This document shows, one piece after another, positions 7,963-16,986 of a DNA stretch of 64,000 bases; the stretch's first letter is position 1, and each line of letters begins with the position of its first letter. Location of the stretch: contig NZ_JPRO01000002.1 in assembly GCF_000737785.1 (NCBI RefSeq), positions 124,001 through 188,000 of the forward strand, in the 5' to 3' direction. The translations under genes were made by a program, and so were the position numbers. Origin of the DNA: Chryseobacterium luteum. GTDB taxonomy: Bacteria; Bacteroidota; Bacteroidia; Flavobacteriales; Weeksellaceae. The notes under the pieces are model-generated. The model did not search any database, was not told the origin of the DNA, and saw only the letters and a program-made list of their open reading frames with translations.

Positions 7963-9048
7963 ATGAAAAAATATATAATCCTGATAAGTATTGCCTTGTT
8001 GATTTTGTCTTGCTCAAAAAAAGCAGAAGAGGTAAAACCACAGGCAAAAAAAGGTTTTGAATTGAGCAATACAATGCTAAAGTCGATTTCTTTGGCAAAA
8101 GTTGAGAAAAAAAATATAGAAGACGATTATAATTTTTACGGAAAAATATCGGCAGATAAAAACAGCTATATCGATGTTTATCCGCTGGTTGGAGGAAATG
8201 TTTTAAGTGTAAATGTGGAGTTGGGAGATCATGTGACGAAAGGACAGGTTTTGGCAACCATACGAAGTACGGAGCTGGCAGAAGTTCAGAAAGATGTAAG
8301 CGATGCGAAAACGGATTTGGTTGTTGCTCAAAACAACCTTCGTGTTGCAAAGGAAATGTACGAAGGAAAACTGAATACCGAAAGAGATGTGCTGGAAGCC
8401 AAAAGCCAATTGCAGAAAGCTCAGGACCAAATGCAGAGGGCAGGTGCGGTGAGTACGGTTTATAATGTGAAGAAGGGAAATATTTACAGTGTTGTGGCTC
8501 CGATCAGCGGTTACATCGTTCAGAAAAATATCAATAAAGATATGCAGCTGAGAAGCGACAGAAGCGATAATATCTTCGATGTGGCAAATACAACCAATGT
8601 CTGGGCGATCATGAACGTGAACGAATCTGACATTGAAAAAATCAGTTTGGGAATGAAAGCGCAGGTTTCCACATTGTCTTACCCGGACAAAGTTTTTGAC
8701 GGAAAAATTGATAAAATATTTAAAATTATCGATCCGCAAACCAATGCGATGCAGGCGAGAGTAGTTCTGGATAATGCAAACGGATTATTAATTCCTGAAA
8801 GTAAAGCCACAATAAAAGTCACAAGCTCAGAAAACAATACGGCATTGACGGTTCCTTCCAAAGCGGTAATTTTTGATGATAACAGAAGTTTTGTAGTGAT
8901 TTATAAATCCAGAACAGATGTGAAGGTGAAAGAAATAAAGGTTTTAAAACAGGTCGGTGACATCACTTATGTTTCCGAAGGCCTGTCTGAAGGAGAAGAA
9001 GTAATAACCAATAACCAATTGTTGATTTACCGCTCTTTGAATAATTAA
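7963..9048 (+). CDS. czcB: RND efflux periplasmic adaptor lipoprotein (CzcB-like)
   Basis: Membrane fusion protein linking the inner-membrane pump to the TolC channel, 361 residues. It begins with a lipoprotein signal (MKKYIILISIALLILSC, with the lipobox Cys at residue 17), so it is probably lipid-anchored. A barrel-sandwich/lipoyl-like half (VYPLVGGNVLSVNVELGDHV) follows, then an alpha-helical hairpin of about 60 residues (QKDVSDAKTDLVVAQNNLRV). The second lipoyl half (VVAPISGYIVQKNIN) and beta-barrel and membrane-proximal domains complete it. This order is standard for HlyD/CusB adaptors. It lacks an obvious N-terminal His/Met metal chaperone extension. The gene is followed by about 270 bases of repeat-rich DNA before the pump gene. 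Confidence 0.9.
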   Translation: MKKYIILISIALLILSCSKKAEEVKPQAKKGFELSNTMLKSISLAKVEKKNIEDDYNFYGKISADKNSYIDVYPLVGGNVLSVNVELGDHVTKGQVLATIRSTELAEVQKDVSDAKTDLVVAQNNLRVAKEMYEGKLNTERDVLEAKSQLQKAQDQMQRAGAVSTVYNVKKGNIYSVVAPISGYIVQKNINKDMQLRSDRSDNIFDVANTTNVWAIMNVNESDIEKISLGMKAQVSTLSYPDKVFDGKIDKIFKIIDPQTNAMQARVVLDNANGLLIPESKATIKVTSSENNTALTVPSKAVIFDDNRSFVVIYKSRTDVKVKEIKVLKQVGDITYVSEGLSEGEEVITNNQLLIYRSLNN

Positions 9049-9059
9049 AATTGATTTTA

Positions 9060-9205
9060 AACCATTAAGAATTATTGAAAATGGTTATTTAAGAAGTTAA
9101 GTTTAATTAAGAAAAACACCTAAAGATATTTTTAAGAATTCAGTCTTATCCAATTCGCTTGCGAATTCTTAATAATTCTTAACTCCTTACATAGCCTTAA
9201 TGGTT
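9060..9205. repeat. Intergenic inverted-repeat element (MITE-like)
   Basis: AACCATTAAG (9060-9069) and CTTAATGGTT (9196-9205) are perfect inverted termini. Just inside them, AATTATT and AATAATT continue the pairing. In the middle AATTCGC and GCGAATT form a tight hairpin (about 9152-9167). The whole 146-bp unit can fold into one branched structure. It lies between two genes of one operon. Confidence 0.6.
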
Positions 9206-9235
9206 CAGACTCAGCGGACTTAGTTAAGTGAAACG

Positions 9236-9297
9236 CCTTTGCGAACTTAAAAACGTATAGTTTGTCAAAAAAACCTTTGCGCTCTTTGCGTTTAAAA
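9236..9297. repeat. Short CTTTGCG repeats ahead of the pump gene
   Basis: CCTTTGCG occurs at 9236-9243 and 9274-9281 and CTTTGCG at 9284-9290, followed by TTTAAAA. I recall similar intergenic strings in flavobacterial genomes. They end 20 bases before the start of czcA and could affect its expression; no classical promoter is visible. Confidence 0.4.
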
Positions 9298-9317
9298 TCA
9301 TCTTCAAAAAATTTATC

Positions 9318-12300
9318 ATGAATAAATTCATTAAAAATATAATTGCTTTCTCGTTAAAAAACAAGGCATTTACCTTTATCTGGGTAGCTATTTTGGCCAT
9401 TGCAGGGTTTATAAGCTTCAAAAATATGCCCATTGAAGCCTTTCCTGACGTCACCAATACCCAGATTGTCATCATCACCCAATGGAATGGGAGAAGCGCG
9501 GAAGAAGTTGAACGATTTGTTACAACACCTATCGAATTGGCGATGAGCCCGGTTCAGAAGAAAACCAGTGTGAGAAGTACCACGATGTTCGGGCTTTCCA
9601 TTGTGAAAATTCTTTTTGATGATGGGGTAGATGATACTTTTGCCAGGAACCAGGTCAATAACCAATTGCGGACAGTCAGCCTCCCTGATGAGGTAGATCC
9701 CGAAGTTCAGCCGCCTTACGGGCCCACCGGTGAGATCTTCCGGTATACTTTAGAAAGTAAAAAGAAAGATTCCCGGGAATTACTAACCCTGCAAAACTGG
9801 GTGATCGACAGAGCATTGAGAGGTGTTCCCGGAGTTGCAGATATCAATGTTTTCGGAGGCCAGGATAAAGTTTTTGAATTAAGTATTGATCCGAGAGCAT
9901 TGGATAAATACAACCTGACGCCGCTTCAGGTTTACGATGCCGTGACAAAAAGCAACTTAAATGTTGGTGGAGATGTCATTGAGAAAAACGGACAGGCATA
10001 TGTGGTAAGAGGAATCGGTTTGGTAAAATCCATTAATGATATTGGAAATATTACCATTGAAAATGACAACGGAAACCCGGTTTTAGTTAAAAATGTTGCC
10101 GAAGTTCACGAAAGTTCAATGCCGAGAGTAGGGCAGGCCGGACTGAATAATCATGAAGACACGGTGGAAGGTATCGTTGTAATGAGAAAAGGCGAAAATC
10201 CGCGTGAAGTATTGGTCGGAGTGAAAGCTAAAATTAAAGAACTCAACGAAAAAATCCTTCCGAAAGATGTAAAAATGGTCACTTTCTACGACCGGGACAA
10301 CTTAATGGATTTCACGACGCATACTGTAATGCACAACCTTATCGAAGGAATTATTTTAGTGACAGTCATCGTTTTGATCTTTATGGCAGACTGGAGAACG
10401 ACTTTAATTGTTTCCATTATCATTCCGCTATCCTTATTATTTGCATTTTTATGTTTAAAACTGGCGGGAATGAGTGCCAATTTACTCTCACTCGGAGCCG
10501 TCGATTTTGGGATTATCATTGACGGAGCCGTCGTCATGGTCGAGGGACTTTTCGTCATGCTCGACCACAAAGCCCATAAATACGGACCGGAAAAGTTTAA
10601 TAAAATGGCAAAAGGCGGGTGGATCAAACAAACCGGAACAGGTTTGGGAAAAGCGATTTTCTTTTCAAAATTAATTATCATTACTTCATTAATTCCCATT
10701 TTCTCATTCCAGAAAGTGGAAGGTAAAATGTTTTCACCATTGGCTTTTACATTAGGTTTTGCTTTAATCGGTGCTTTGATTTTCACTTTGACTTTAGTTC
10801 CTGTTCTTTCACATATCCTCTTAAATAAAAATGTGAAAGAAAAAAACAATCCGTTTGTGAATTTTTGGGACAGAATTGTGTTGAAAGGCTTCAACTATAC
10901 TTTTAAACATAAAAAAATGAGCTTAATTGTTGCCATTTCATTCTTGGTGGTGACCTTATTTTCAGGAAAATTTTTAGGAACGGAATTTTTGCCGCAATTA
11001 AATGAAGGTTCATTGTGGATCACAGCAGAAATGCCGATGAGCTCATCATTAAAGGAATCGTTAAAAACCGCCGATCTTTTAAAGAAAGACATCATGAGCT
11101 TTCCTGAAGTCACGGATGTCCTCGCACAAACGGGGAGAAGTAACGACGGAACCGATCCGAACGGATTTGGATTTGTACAGTTTGCCGTCAATCTTCAGCC
11201 TAAAGAAGAATGGAAACGAAACATCAGTTATGATCAGTTAATTGAAGAAATTGATAAAAAACTGAGAACCTATCAGGGAATCACCTTTAATTATTCCCAA
11301 CCGATTTCCGATAACGTTGCCGAGGCGGTCGCAGGTTTTAAAGCCGAAAACGGAATTAAAATTTACGGAGATAACCTTCAGACGCTGGATAGATTGGCTG
11401 ATGAGGTTTTAAAGCAGATTAAAGATGTTGACGGAGTAAAAGATCCCGGAATTATTAAAAATATAGGTCAGCCGGAAGTAAGTGTAGTCTTGGACAGAGA
11501 TAAAATGGCGGCTTACGGAGTAATGCCCGATGATGCACAATCCGTTCTGGAAATGGCTTTCGGAGGTAAAACAGCTTCGGAAATGTTTGACGGAGAAAGA
11601 AAATTCCCGATCAGATTAAGATATTCTCAGGAATACAGAAAAGATGAAAACGACATCGCAGCACTGATGGTTCCTACACAGGACGGCTCAAAAATTCCTT
11701 TGAAAGAGATCAGTACCATCGTTAAAGATAACGGAGCTGCATTTATATACAGAGATGATATCAAACGTTATATCGGGGTTAAATTCTCGATTCGTGACCG
11801 GGATTTGGGAAGTACGATTGCCGATGCGCAAAAAAAGGTGGCAAAAATTGATCTTCCGGACGGTTATTCTATTGGCTGGACAGGTCAGTTTGAAAACCAG
11901 CAGAGAGCTTCCCACAGATTGGCGCAAGTAGTTCCGATCAGTATTTTAGGGATTTTCTTCCTACTGTTTATCCTTTTTGGAAACATGAAAGATTCCTTAT
12001 TGGTATTGGCGAATGTACCTTTTGCATTAATTGGAGGAATTATCGCTCTTCATGTCACCCGAATGAACTTCGGAATTTCAGCAGGAGTAGGGATGATTGC
12101 TTTACTTGGAATCTGTATTCAAAACGGGGTAATTCTTATCACGGAATTCCACCAGAATGTCAAGAACGGATTGAGTCTGGATAATGCGATATTAAATGGT
12201 GTAAGATCCAGAACGCGTCCTGTAATTATGACGGCTTTGATGGCTTCGATAGGATTAATGCCTGCAGCCCTGTCCACAGGTATCGGATCGGAATCCCAAA

Positions 12301-12416
12301 AACCTCTGGCCATTGTAATTATCGGGGGATTGGTTACAGCAACCGTTTTAACATTATTGATATTTCCGATCATCTTCTGGATTTTCAACAGAACCAGAAA
12401 ATCACAGCAGATCTGA
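9318..12416 (+). CDS. czcA: Heavy-metal RND efflux pump, CzcA family
   Basis: Proton-driven inner-membrane pump that exports divalent metal ions through the CzcB/CzcC partners, 1032 residues, the normal length. The N-terminal helix (FTFIWVAILAIAGFI) is followed by the large periplasmic porter loop, a second block of helices, a second periplasmic loop and the last helical block (ISAGVGMIALLGICIQNGV). The helix-4 motif DFGIIIDGAVVMVEG carries the paired acidic residues of proton relay. In the heavy-metal RND family, DFG...DGA is associated with Co/Zn/Cd or Ni exporters rather than the Cu/Ag type, so Czc-like specificity is inferred. The frame is intact. It follows czcB after a repeat-rich gap and ends before a strong hairpin. 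Confidence 0.93.
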   Translation: MNKFIKNIIAFSLKNKAFTFIWVAILAIAGFISFKNMPIEAFPDVTNTQIVIITQWNGRSAEEVERFVTTPIELAMSPVQKKTSVRSTTMFGLSIVKILFDDGVDDTFARNQVNNQLRTVSLPDEVDPEVQPPYGPTGEIFRYTLESKKKDSRELLTLQNWVIDRALRGVPGVADINVFGGQDKVFELSIDPRALDKYNLTPLQVYDAVTKSNLNVGGDVIEKNGQAYVVRGIGLVKSINDIGNITIENDNGNPVLVKNVAEVHESSMPRVGQAGLNNHEDTVEGIVVMRKGENPREVLVGVKAKIKELNEKILPKDVKMVTFYDRDNLMDFTTHTVMHNLIEGIILVTVIVLIFMADWRTTLIVSIIIPLSLLFAFLCLKLAGMSANLLSLGAVDFGIIIDGAVVMVEGLFVMLDHKAHKYGPEKFNKMAKGGWIKQTGTGLGKAIFFSKLIIITSLIPIFSFQKVEGKMFSPLAFTLGFALIGALIFTLTLVPVLSHILLNKNVKEKNNPFVNFWDRIVLKGFNYTFKHKKMSLIVAISFLVVTLFSGKFLGTEFLPQLNEGSLWITAEMPMSSSLKESLKTADLLKKDIMSFPEVTDVLAQTGRSNDGTDPNGFGFVQFAVNLQPKEEWKRNISYDQLIEEIDKKLRTYQGITFNYSQPISDNVAEAVAGFKAENGIKIYGDNLQTLDRLADEVLKQIKDVDGVKDPGIIKNIGQPEVSVVLDRDKMAAYGVMPDDAQSVLEMAFGGKTASEMFDGERKFPIRLRYSQEYRKDENDIAALMVPTQDGSKIPLKEISTIVKDNGAAFIYRDDIKRYIGVKFSIRDRDLGSTIADAQKKVAKIDLPDGYSIGWTGQFENQQRASHRLAQVVPISILGIFFLLFILFGNMKDSLLVLANVPFALIGGIIALHVTRMNFGISAGVGMIALLGICIQNGVILITEFHQNVKNGLSLDNAILNGVRSRTRPVIMTALMASIGLMPAALSTGIGSESQKPLAIVIIGGLVTATVLTLLIFPIIFWIFNRTRKSQQI

Positions 12417-12442
12417 TTATTCTTCTATCTATATATATTAAT

Positions 12443-12475
12443 GGAAGGGCGGAAAACAAAGTTTTCCGCCCTTCC
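12443..12475. terminator. Strong hairpin after czcA
   Basis: A perfect 15-bp stem (GGAAGGGCGGAAAAC with its complement) closes a 3-nt loop. It lacks a T run, so termination may need Rho or the element may protect the mRNA 3' end. It marks the end of the efflux cassette. Confidence 0.65.
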
Positions 12476-12577
12476 CGGTATGATAATAATGTACATTCTA
12501 TCGTATTCAGAATTAGTCAGATACTTTATGCTTTCAATAAAACGTTTATGATTTTTTTTTCAATCCGGAAATTTGTG

Positions 12578-12585
12578 TAAATTTG
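12578..12585 (+). promoter_or_regulatory. Upstream tuf promoter candidate, -7 box
   Basis: TAAATTTG followed by CAG fits TAnnTTTG and lies about 145 bases before tuf. No clear -33 TTG is seen. Together with the nearer box it suggests two start points for tuf. The rest of the 12417-12730 gap has no gene. Confidence 0.45.
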
Positions 12586-12658
12586 CAGTCTCAATACATT
12601 GAAATATAAGGTTAGTGCTTCTTTGATTTGAATATTGAAATTTTTTCAAGAAAAAGGT

Positions 12659-12686
12659 TTTGGTATTTAAAAAATCATTATATTTG
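12659..12686 (+). promoter_or_regulatory. tuf promoter
   Basis: TATATTTG (12679-12686) is a perfect -7 box. TTTG at 12659-12662 is a possible -33 element with a short 16-nt spacer. The tuf start codon is 44 bases downstream. Confidence 0.65.
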
Positions 12687-12730
12687 CACACCGAAAAATT
12701 GAAAAATAATAAAATAAATAATTTTAAATC

Positions 12731-13942
12731 ATGGCAAAGGAAACGTTTAATCGTAACAAACCACACTTGAACATTGGTACTATTGGTCACGTTGACCATG
12801 GTAAAACTACTCTTACAGCGGCTATTTCTGCTGTATTAGCTAGCAAAGGTCTTGCTGAGAAAAAAGATTTCTCTTCTATTGACTCTGCTCCTGAAGAAAA
12901 AGAAAGAGGTATTACTATCAATACGGCTCACATCGAGTACGAAACTGAAAATAGACATTACGCTCACGTAGACTGTCCAGGTCACGCGGATTACGTAAAG
13001 AACATGGTAACTGGTGCTGCTCAGATGGACGGTGCAATCGTAGTATGTGCTGCAACTGACGGACCAATGCCTCAAACTAGAGAACACATCTTGCTTTGCC
13101 GTCAGGTAAACGTACCTAGAATTGTTGTTTTCATGAACAAAGTTGACATGGTAGATGACGCTGAGTTATTAGAGCTTGTTGAAATGGAGCTTAGAGACTT
13201 ATTGTCTACTTATGATTTTGATGGAGATAACTCTCCAGTAATTCAAGGTTCTGCACTAGGTGCACTTACTGCAGCTACTGCAACTCCTGTTAACACAGAA
13301 GATAAGTGGTTCAAAAGTGTTGAAGAACTAATGGATGCTGTTGATACTTGGATCGAGCAACCACCAAGAGATACTGATAAGCCATTCTTGATGCCAATCG
13401 AAGACGTATTCTCTATTACAGGTAGAGGTACTGTTGCAACTGGTAGAATCGAGGCTGGTATCATCAATACAGGTGATCCTGTTGATATCATCGGTATGGG
13501 TGAAGAAAAATTAACTTCTACTATTACAGGAGTTGAGATGTTCAGAAAAATCCTAGACAGAGGTGAAGCTGGAGATAACGTAGGTCTATTGTTGAGAGGT
13601 ATTGAAAAAACTGACATCAAGAGAGGTATGGTAATCGCTAAGAAAGACTCTGTGAAGCCACACAAAAAATTCAAGGCTTCTGTTTATATCCTTTCTAAAG
13701 AAGAAGGTGGACGTCACACTCCATTCCACAACAAATACCGTCCTCAGTTCTACGTAAGAACTACTGACGTTACAGGTGAGATCTTCTTACCAGAAGGTGT
13801 AGAAATGGTAATGCCTGGTGATAACTTAGAGATCACTGTAGAATTGTTACAGCCAATCGCTCTTAACGTAGGTCTTAGATTTGCGATCAGAGAAGGAGGT
13901 AGAACAGTTGGTTCAGGTCAGGTTACTGAAATCCTAGACTAA
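12731..13942 (+). CDS. tuf: Elongation factor Tu
   Basis: GTPase that brings aminoacyl-tRNA to the ribosome, 403 residues. The G domain shows GHVDHGKT at residues 19-26, DCPGH near 81-85 and NKVD near 136-139. Domains 2 and 3 follow ([52 protein letters not shown]) and the end is [10 protein letters not shown]. Codon use is strongly biased, as expected for a highly expressed gene. It has its own promoter(s) here because the tRNA cluster that usually precedes it is about 8.5 kb upstream. A terminator-like hairpin separates it from tRNA-Trp. Confidence 0.98.
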   Translation: MAKETFNRNKPHLNIGTIGHVDHGKTTLTAAISAVLASKGLAEKKDFSSIDSAPEEKERGITINTAHIEYETENRHYAHVDCPGHADYVKNMVTGAAQMDGAIVVCAATDGPMPQTREHILLCRQVNVPRIVVFMNKVDMVDDAELLELVEMELRDLLSTYDFDGDNSPVIQGSALGALTAATATPVNTEDKWFKSVEELMDAVDTWIEQPPRDTDKPFLMPIEDVFSITGRGTVATGRIEAGIINTGDPVDIIGMGEEKLTSTITGVEMFRKILDRGEAGDNVGLLLRGIEKTDIKRGMVIAKKDSVKPHKKFKASVYILSKEEGGRHTPFHNKYRPQFYVRTTDVTGEIFLPEGVEMVMPGDNLEITVELLQPIALNVGLRFAIREGGRTVGSGQVTEILD

Positions 13943-13959
13943 TTATCTTAAAATAAATA

Positions 13960-13992
13960 AAGCTTCCGGAAGGAAACTCTCGGAAGCTTTTT
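13960..13992 (+). terminator. Terminator after tuf
   Basis: AAGCTTCCG and CGGAAGCTT form a 9-bp stem with a 12-nt loop followed by T residues. tRNA-Trp starts only a few bases later, so the hairpin may be partial, letting some transcripts continue into tRNA-Trp, secE and nusG. Confidence 0.75.
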
Positions 13993-13996
13993 ATCT

Positions 13997-14067
13997 ACGG
14001 GCATCGTCCAATGGTAGGATACCGGTCTCCAAAACCGTTGATCAGGGTTCGAATCCTTGTGCCCGTG
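13997..14067 (+). tRNA. tRNA-Trp (anticodon CCA)
   Basis: Acceptor ACGGGCA pairs with TGCCCGT and the discriminator is G. The anticodon loop CTCCAAA carries CCA and the T-arm contains GGTTCGAATCC. It lies between tuf and secE, as in many Bacteroidota and other bacteria. Confidence 0.96.
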
Positions 14068-14079
14068 CAAATAATAATT

Positions 14080-14286
14080 ATGAGTTCATTTGTCGATTTT
14101 TTAAAAGGTTCTTATAACGAATTCAGACATAAAGTTGAATGGCCAAAGTGGGCTGATCTTCAGTCTTCTACTATTGTAGTAACTATTGCTACAGTGATTT
14201 TGGCATTATTTACCTTTGGAGTTGATGAATTGTTTTCGAAAGCAATCAGCAACATAATAGGAATGCTAATTAACGTGTTCAACTAA
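14080..14286 (+). CDS. secE: Preprotein translocase subunit SecE
   Basis: Single-span SecE that clamps the SecY channel, 68 residues. It begins MSSFVDFLKGSYNEFRHKVE, and the amphipathic helix with KVEWPKW is the conserved SecE motif. One transmembrane helix follows (IVVTIATVILALFTFGV). The short one-helix form is the normal bacterial type. The ATG at 14080 lies 13 bases after tRNA-Trp. nusG follows 17 bases later in the same operon. Confidence 0.95.
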   Translation: MSSFVDFLKGSYNEFRHKVEWPKWADLQSSTIVVTIATVILALFTFGVDELFSKAISNIIGMLINVFN

Positions 14287-14303
14287 AAAAGTGTTTTCCC
14301 ATA

Positions 14304-14846
14304 ATGAGCGAATTGAAATGGTATGTGCTGAAAGCAATCAGCGGACAGGAAAATAAAGTGAAAAACTATATTGAGACAGAAATCAAACGTTTAGGGTTTG
14401 AGCAGTACGTTACTCAGGTGGTTATTCCTATGGAAAAGGTTATTCAGATCAGAAACGGAAAAAAAGTTCCTAAAGAGAAGCCTTACTATCCTGGTTACCT
14501 GATGATCGAAGCCGATCTGATGGGTGAAATTCCTCACGCAATTAAGAACATCCCGGGAGTAATATCTTTCCTGAGTTTAACGAAAGGAGGAGATCCTGTT
14601 CCTATGAGAAAGTCTGAAGTAAACAGAATGCTCGGAAGAATGGATGAGCTTTCAGAGTTTGCAAGCGATGTTGAGATCCCATTCATTGTAGGTGAAAACG
14701 TTAAAGTAATTGACGGACCTTTCAATGGATTCAACGGAACTGTTGAGAAAATTCTTGAAGATAAGAAGAAAATTGAAGTTTCTGTACTGATCTTCGGTAG
14801 AAAAACTCCAATGGAGCTTAGCTATATGCAAGTGGAAAAAGTATAA
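14304..14846 (+). CDS. nusG: Transcription termination/antitermination protein NusG
   Basis: NusG binds RNA polymerase and couples it to the leading ribosome and to Rho. In 180 residues it has the NGN domain (KWYVLKAISGQENKVKNYIE, then KPYYPGYLMIEADLMGE and IPGVISFLSLTKGGDPVPM) and a C-terminal KOW domain (FIVGENVKVIDGPFNGFNG). The length is normal. It shares a transcript with secE and is followed at once by a strong terminator. Confidence 0.97.
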   Translation: MSELKWYVLKAISGQENKVKNYIETEIKRLGFEQYVTQVVIPMEKVIQIRNGKKVPKEKPYYPGYLMIEADLMGEIPHAIKNIPGVISFLSLTKGGDPVPMRKSEVNRMLGRMDELSEFASDVEIPFIVGENVKVIDGPFNGFNGTVEKILEDKKKIEVSVLIFGRKTPMELSYMQVEKV

Positions 14847-14866
14847 TTCATACTTTAAAAATATAT

Positions 14867-14895
14867 AAAGACTGCTGTTTAGCGGTCTTTTTTTT
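14867..14895 (+). terminator. Terminator after nusG
   Basis: A 10-bp stem, AAAGACTGCT with AGCGGTCTTT, closes the loop GTTT and is followed by a run of T. It separates nusG from the ribosomal protein genes that usually follow in one transcript. Confidence 0.9.
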
Positions 14896-15009
14896 GCTCT
14901 CAATGAAATTTTAATTTTATGATCAACTTGAATTCTGATAGGATTTAAACACAATAAAAAACAAAAAAACTTCCTTGATGGAAGCCCTTTCATTTTATGG
15001 TTTATTGTT

Positions 15010-16875
15010 TTAATCTTTAATGAACTTCTTTGATATTGAATTCCCCGAATTATCATTCGCTTTTAAAATGTAGAGTCCTTTTAGTAATTCAGGAATGTCA
15101 ATACTATTTCCTTTAAAATTCCTCTTTAAAAGTTTTCCGTCTGCCGAATAAATTTCAATATCTCTTAACTCTTTTGAAAAGAATAATGTGTTTTTGGCAG
15201 GATTCGGATAGATCGTTAAATCTGTTTTTTTATTCACTTCAGATGTTGCAAGTACATTACATTCTGTATTGTAAGCATCATTAGTGATGGTCCAGCCTTT
15301 AAAGCCGGTTAAGGTATTCCTGGCTGCTAAAGCCTGTGGAGTAGAGTACACCAGACCGGAAGATCCTAAAGTTAAATTGTTTGGGGTGGAAGGACTCCCT
15401 GCCCAGCCCTGTAATGTGGAATTATAATTGGCGCAGGATAATCCTGAGAAATCCAGCATGGAATTTAATTGCGTAACGGAATATAAACTCCAGTTACTTA
15501 AATCCTGGTTGAAAGCGGCAGCATTTTTAAACGCATGGCGCATATCTGTTACAGCGGAAGTATCCCAATTTCCGATCGGCTGATTAAAAATAGGGTTATC
15601 TGTGAACATGTAAAGCATATTGCTGACATTGGAAGTACTCCAGTTTCCGATAGGCTGGTTAAAAAGTAAGGCCTGAGTAAACATATAGCTCATGTTGGTA
15701 ACCAGTGAAGTGTTCCAGTTTCCGATGGGTTGATTGAATTTTTCTGCCAGTGCAAACATATCCATCATATTGGTTACCTTAGAAGTATCCCAGTTTGCGA
15801 TAGGCTGATTAAAGGCTTTGGTCTTGCTAAAGACTCCGGTCATATCTGTTACCTTGGAAGTATCCCAATTTCCGATAGGTTGATTAAATTTAAAAGAATT
15901 GGCAAACATATATTGTAAATTGGTTACATTGGATGTATTCCAGCTGGCGATAGGCTGGTTAAACATTTCTGTTCCGGCAAACATATATGACATATTGGTT
16001 ACCAGGGACGTATTCCAATTTCCAATAGGCTGATCAAATGCAAGAGCATCATGAAATATTTGGCTCATATTGGTTACCTTAGAAGTATCCCAGCTGGCAA
16101 GAGGCTGATTAAACTGAAGGGAAGCCATTAAGATCCCTGCCATATTGGTTACATTGGATGTATTCCAGTCGCCTATAGGCTGATTAAATAGTTCAGTATA
16201 AACAAACATATATGAAATATCGGTGACATTGGAAATATCCCAGGTGCTGATGGGCTGGTTGAATTTTTTAGCAAAATAGAAGCTTTGGCTCATATTGGTC
16301 ACATGAGAGACATCCCAACTGCCGAAAGACGAATTTCCAACAAGTTTGTAGCACCCTGCAAAGATGCCTGCCATATTGGTTACATTGTCCAAAAAAGGAA
16401 CATCTGTTGCTGTAGCATCCATTTCTTCACAGTAGAAAAAAGCATTTTCCATACTGGACCAGTTAATATTTCCCCATTGTGACACATCAGTGATTTTGTA
16501 AATGTCTCCGCGTAAGGGTGCGGAAGGTGAATAAAAGCAGATACGGTGGAAGTTGCCATTTCCGTTACTTACTTTTAAAGTGTAGGTGGCATCCGCAGGT
16601 ACAGGATTCAGAGAGCTTCCGAAATCAATTAAAAGAGGATTGTTAAGTAATGTGGTTACATTATCCAATATTCCGTTATGGGTAGGATAGCCAACCTCTT
16701 CCCAATAGATTTTGTAGCCGGTTCCTACTCCGGGAAATAGAATCTGAGTTGATGTGCTTGATGTGGGAAGTGGGCCTGTATTGCTTGGTTTCCATACTGT
16801 AATAAATTCATTTTGTGCTTTAATAATGCAGCAAAACATTAAAAATATACTCAAAAGTAAAAATTTCAGTTTCAT
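15010..16875 (-). CDS. BspA-like (DUF285 repeat) surface protein with T9SS sorting domain
   Basis: Secreted or cell-surface repeat protein of 621 residues. A signal peptide (MKLKFLLLSIFLMFCCIIKAQ) is followed by a beta-rich N-terminal region to about residue 170. Then come about twelve tandem 25-residue units of the form FNQPIxxWxTSxVTNMxxMF, the pattern of DUF285/BspA-type leucine-rich repeats. The end is a T9SS type A sorting domain (LTIYPNPAKNTLFFSKELR to the terminal KKFIKD). BspA-like proteins often mediate adhesion or protein binding; the role here is inferred. It is transcribed against the flanking nusG and rplK and interrupts the usual nusG-rplK junction. Repeat units are very alike at DNA level, so unit number may vary between strains. 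Confidence 0.85.
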   Translation of the reverse strand: MKLKFLLLSIFLMFCCIIKAQNEFITVWKPSNTGPLPTSSTSTQILFPGVGTGYKIYWEEVGYPTHNGILDNVTTLLNNPLLIDFGSSLNPVPADATYTLKVSNGNGNFHRICFYSPSAPLRGDIYKITDVSQWGNINWSSMENAFFYCEEMDATATDVPFLDNVTNMAGIFAGCYKLVGNSSFGSWDVSHVTNMSQSFYFAKKFNQPISTWDISNVTDISYMFVYTELFNQPIGDWNTSNVTNMAGILMASLQFNQPLASWDTSKVTNMSQIFHDALAFDQPIGNWNTSLVTNMSYMFAGTEMFNQPIASWNTSNVTNLQYMFANSFKFNQPIGNWDTSKVTDMTGVFSKTKAFNQPIANWDTSKVTNMMDMFALAEKFNQPIGNWNTSLVTNMSYMFTQALLFNQPIGNWSTSNVSNMLYMFTDNPIFNQPIGNWDTSAVTDMRHAFKNAAAFNQDLSNWSLYSVTQLNSMLDFSGLSCANYNSTLQGWAGSPSTPNNLTLGSSGLVYSTPQALAARNTLTGFKGWTITNDAYNTECNVLATSEVNKKTDLTIYPNPAKNTLFFSKELRDIEIYSADGKLLKRNFKGNSIDIPELLKGLYILKANDNSGNSISKKFIKD

Positions 16876-16945
16876 AGGACTTTGTTTTTGTAAATGTAAA
16901 TAAAAAAAAATATTATCAATTCTTTCTAAAAATCAACACTTTCCG

Positions 16946-16976
16946 TTTGCTAATTCAAAAATATTTCATAATTTTG
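16946..16976 (+). promoter_or_regulatory. rplK operon promoter
   Basis: TTTG (16946-16949), a 19-nt spacer and TAATTTTG (16969-16976) are an excellent flavobacterial promoter. It drives the rplKAJL transcript, now separated from nusG by the surface-protein gene. Confidence 0.82.
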
Positions 16977-16986
16977 CAGTCCGAAA

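Noticed and set aside
8203..8739. Minus-strand frame of 178 codons
   Set aside because: Antisense to the CzcB adaptor; no family features.
10286..10894. Minus-strand frame of 202 codons within czcA
   Set aside because: A shadow of the strongly supported RND pump; composition is not protein-like and there is no promoter.
15500..16330. Regular 75-bp repeats considered as a CRISPR-like array
   Set aside because: The units are contiguous coding repeats without unique spacers and translate to DUF285 motifs.
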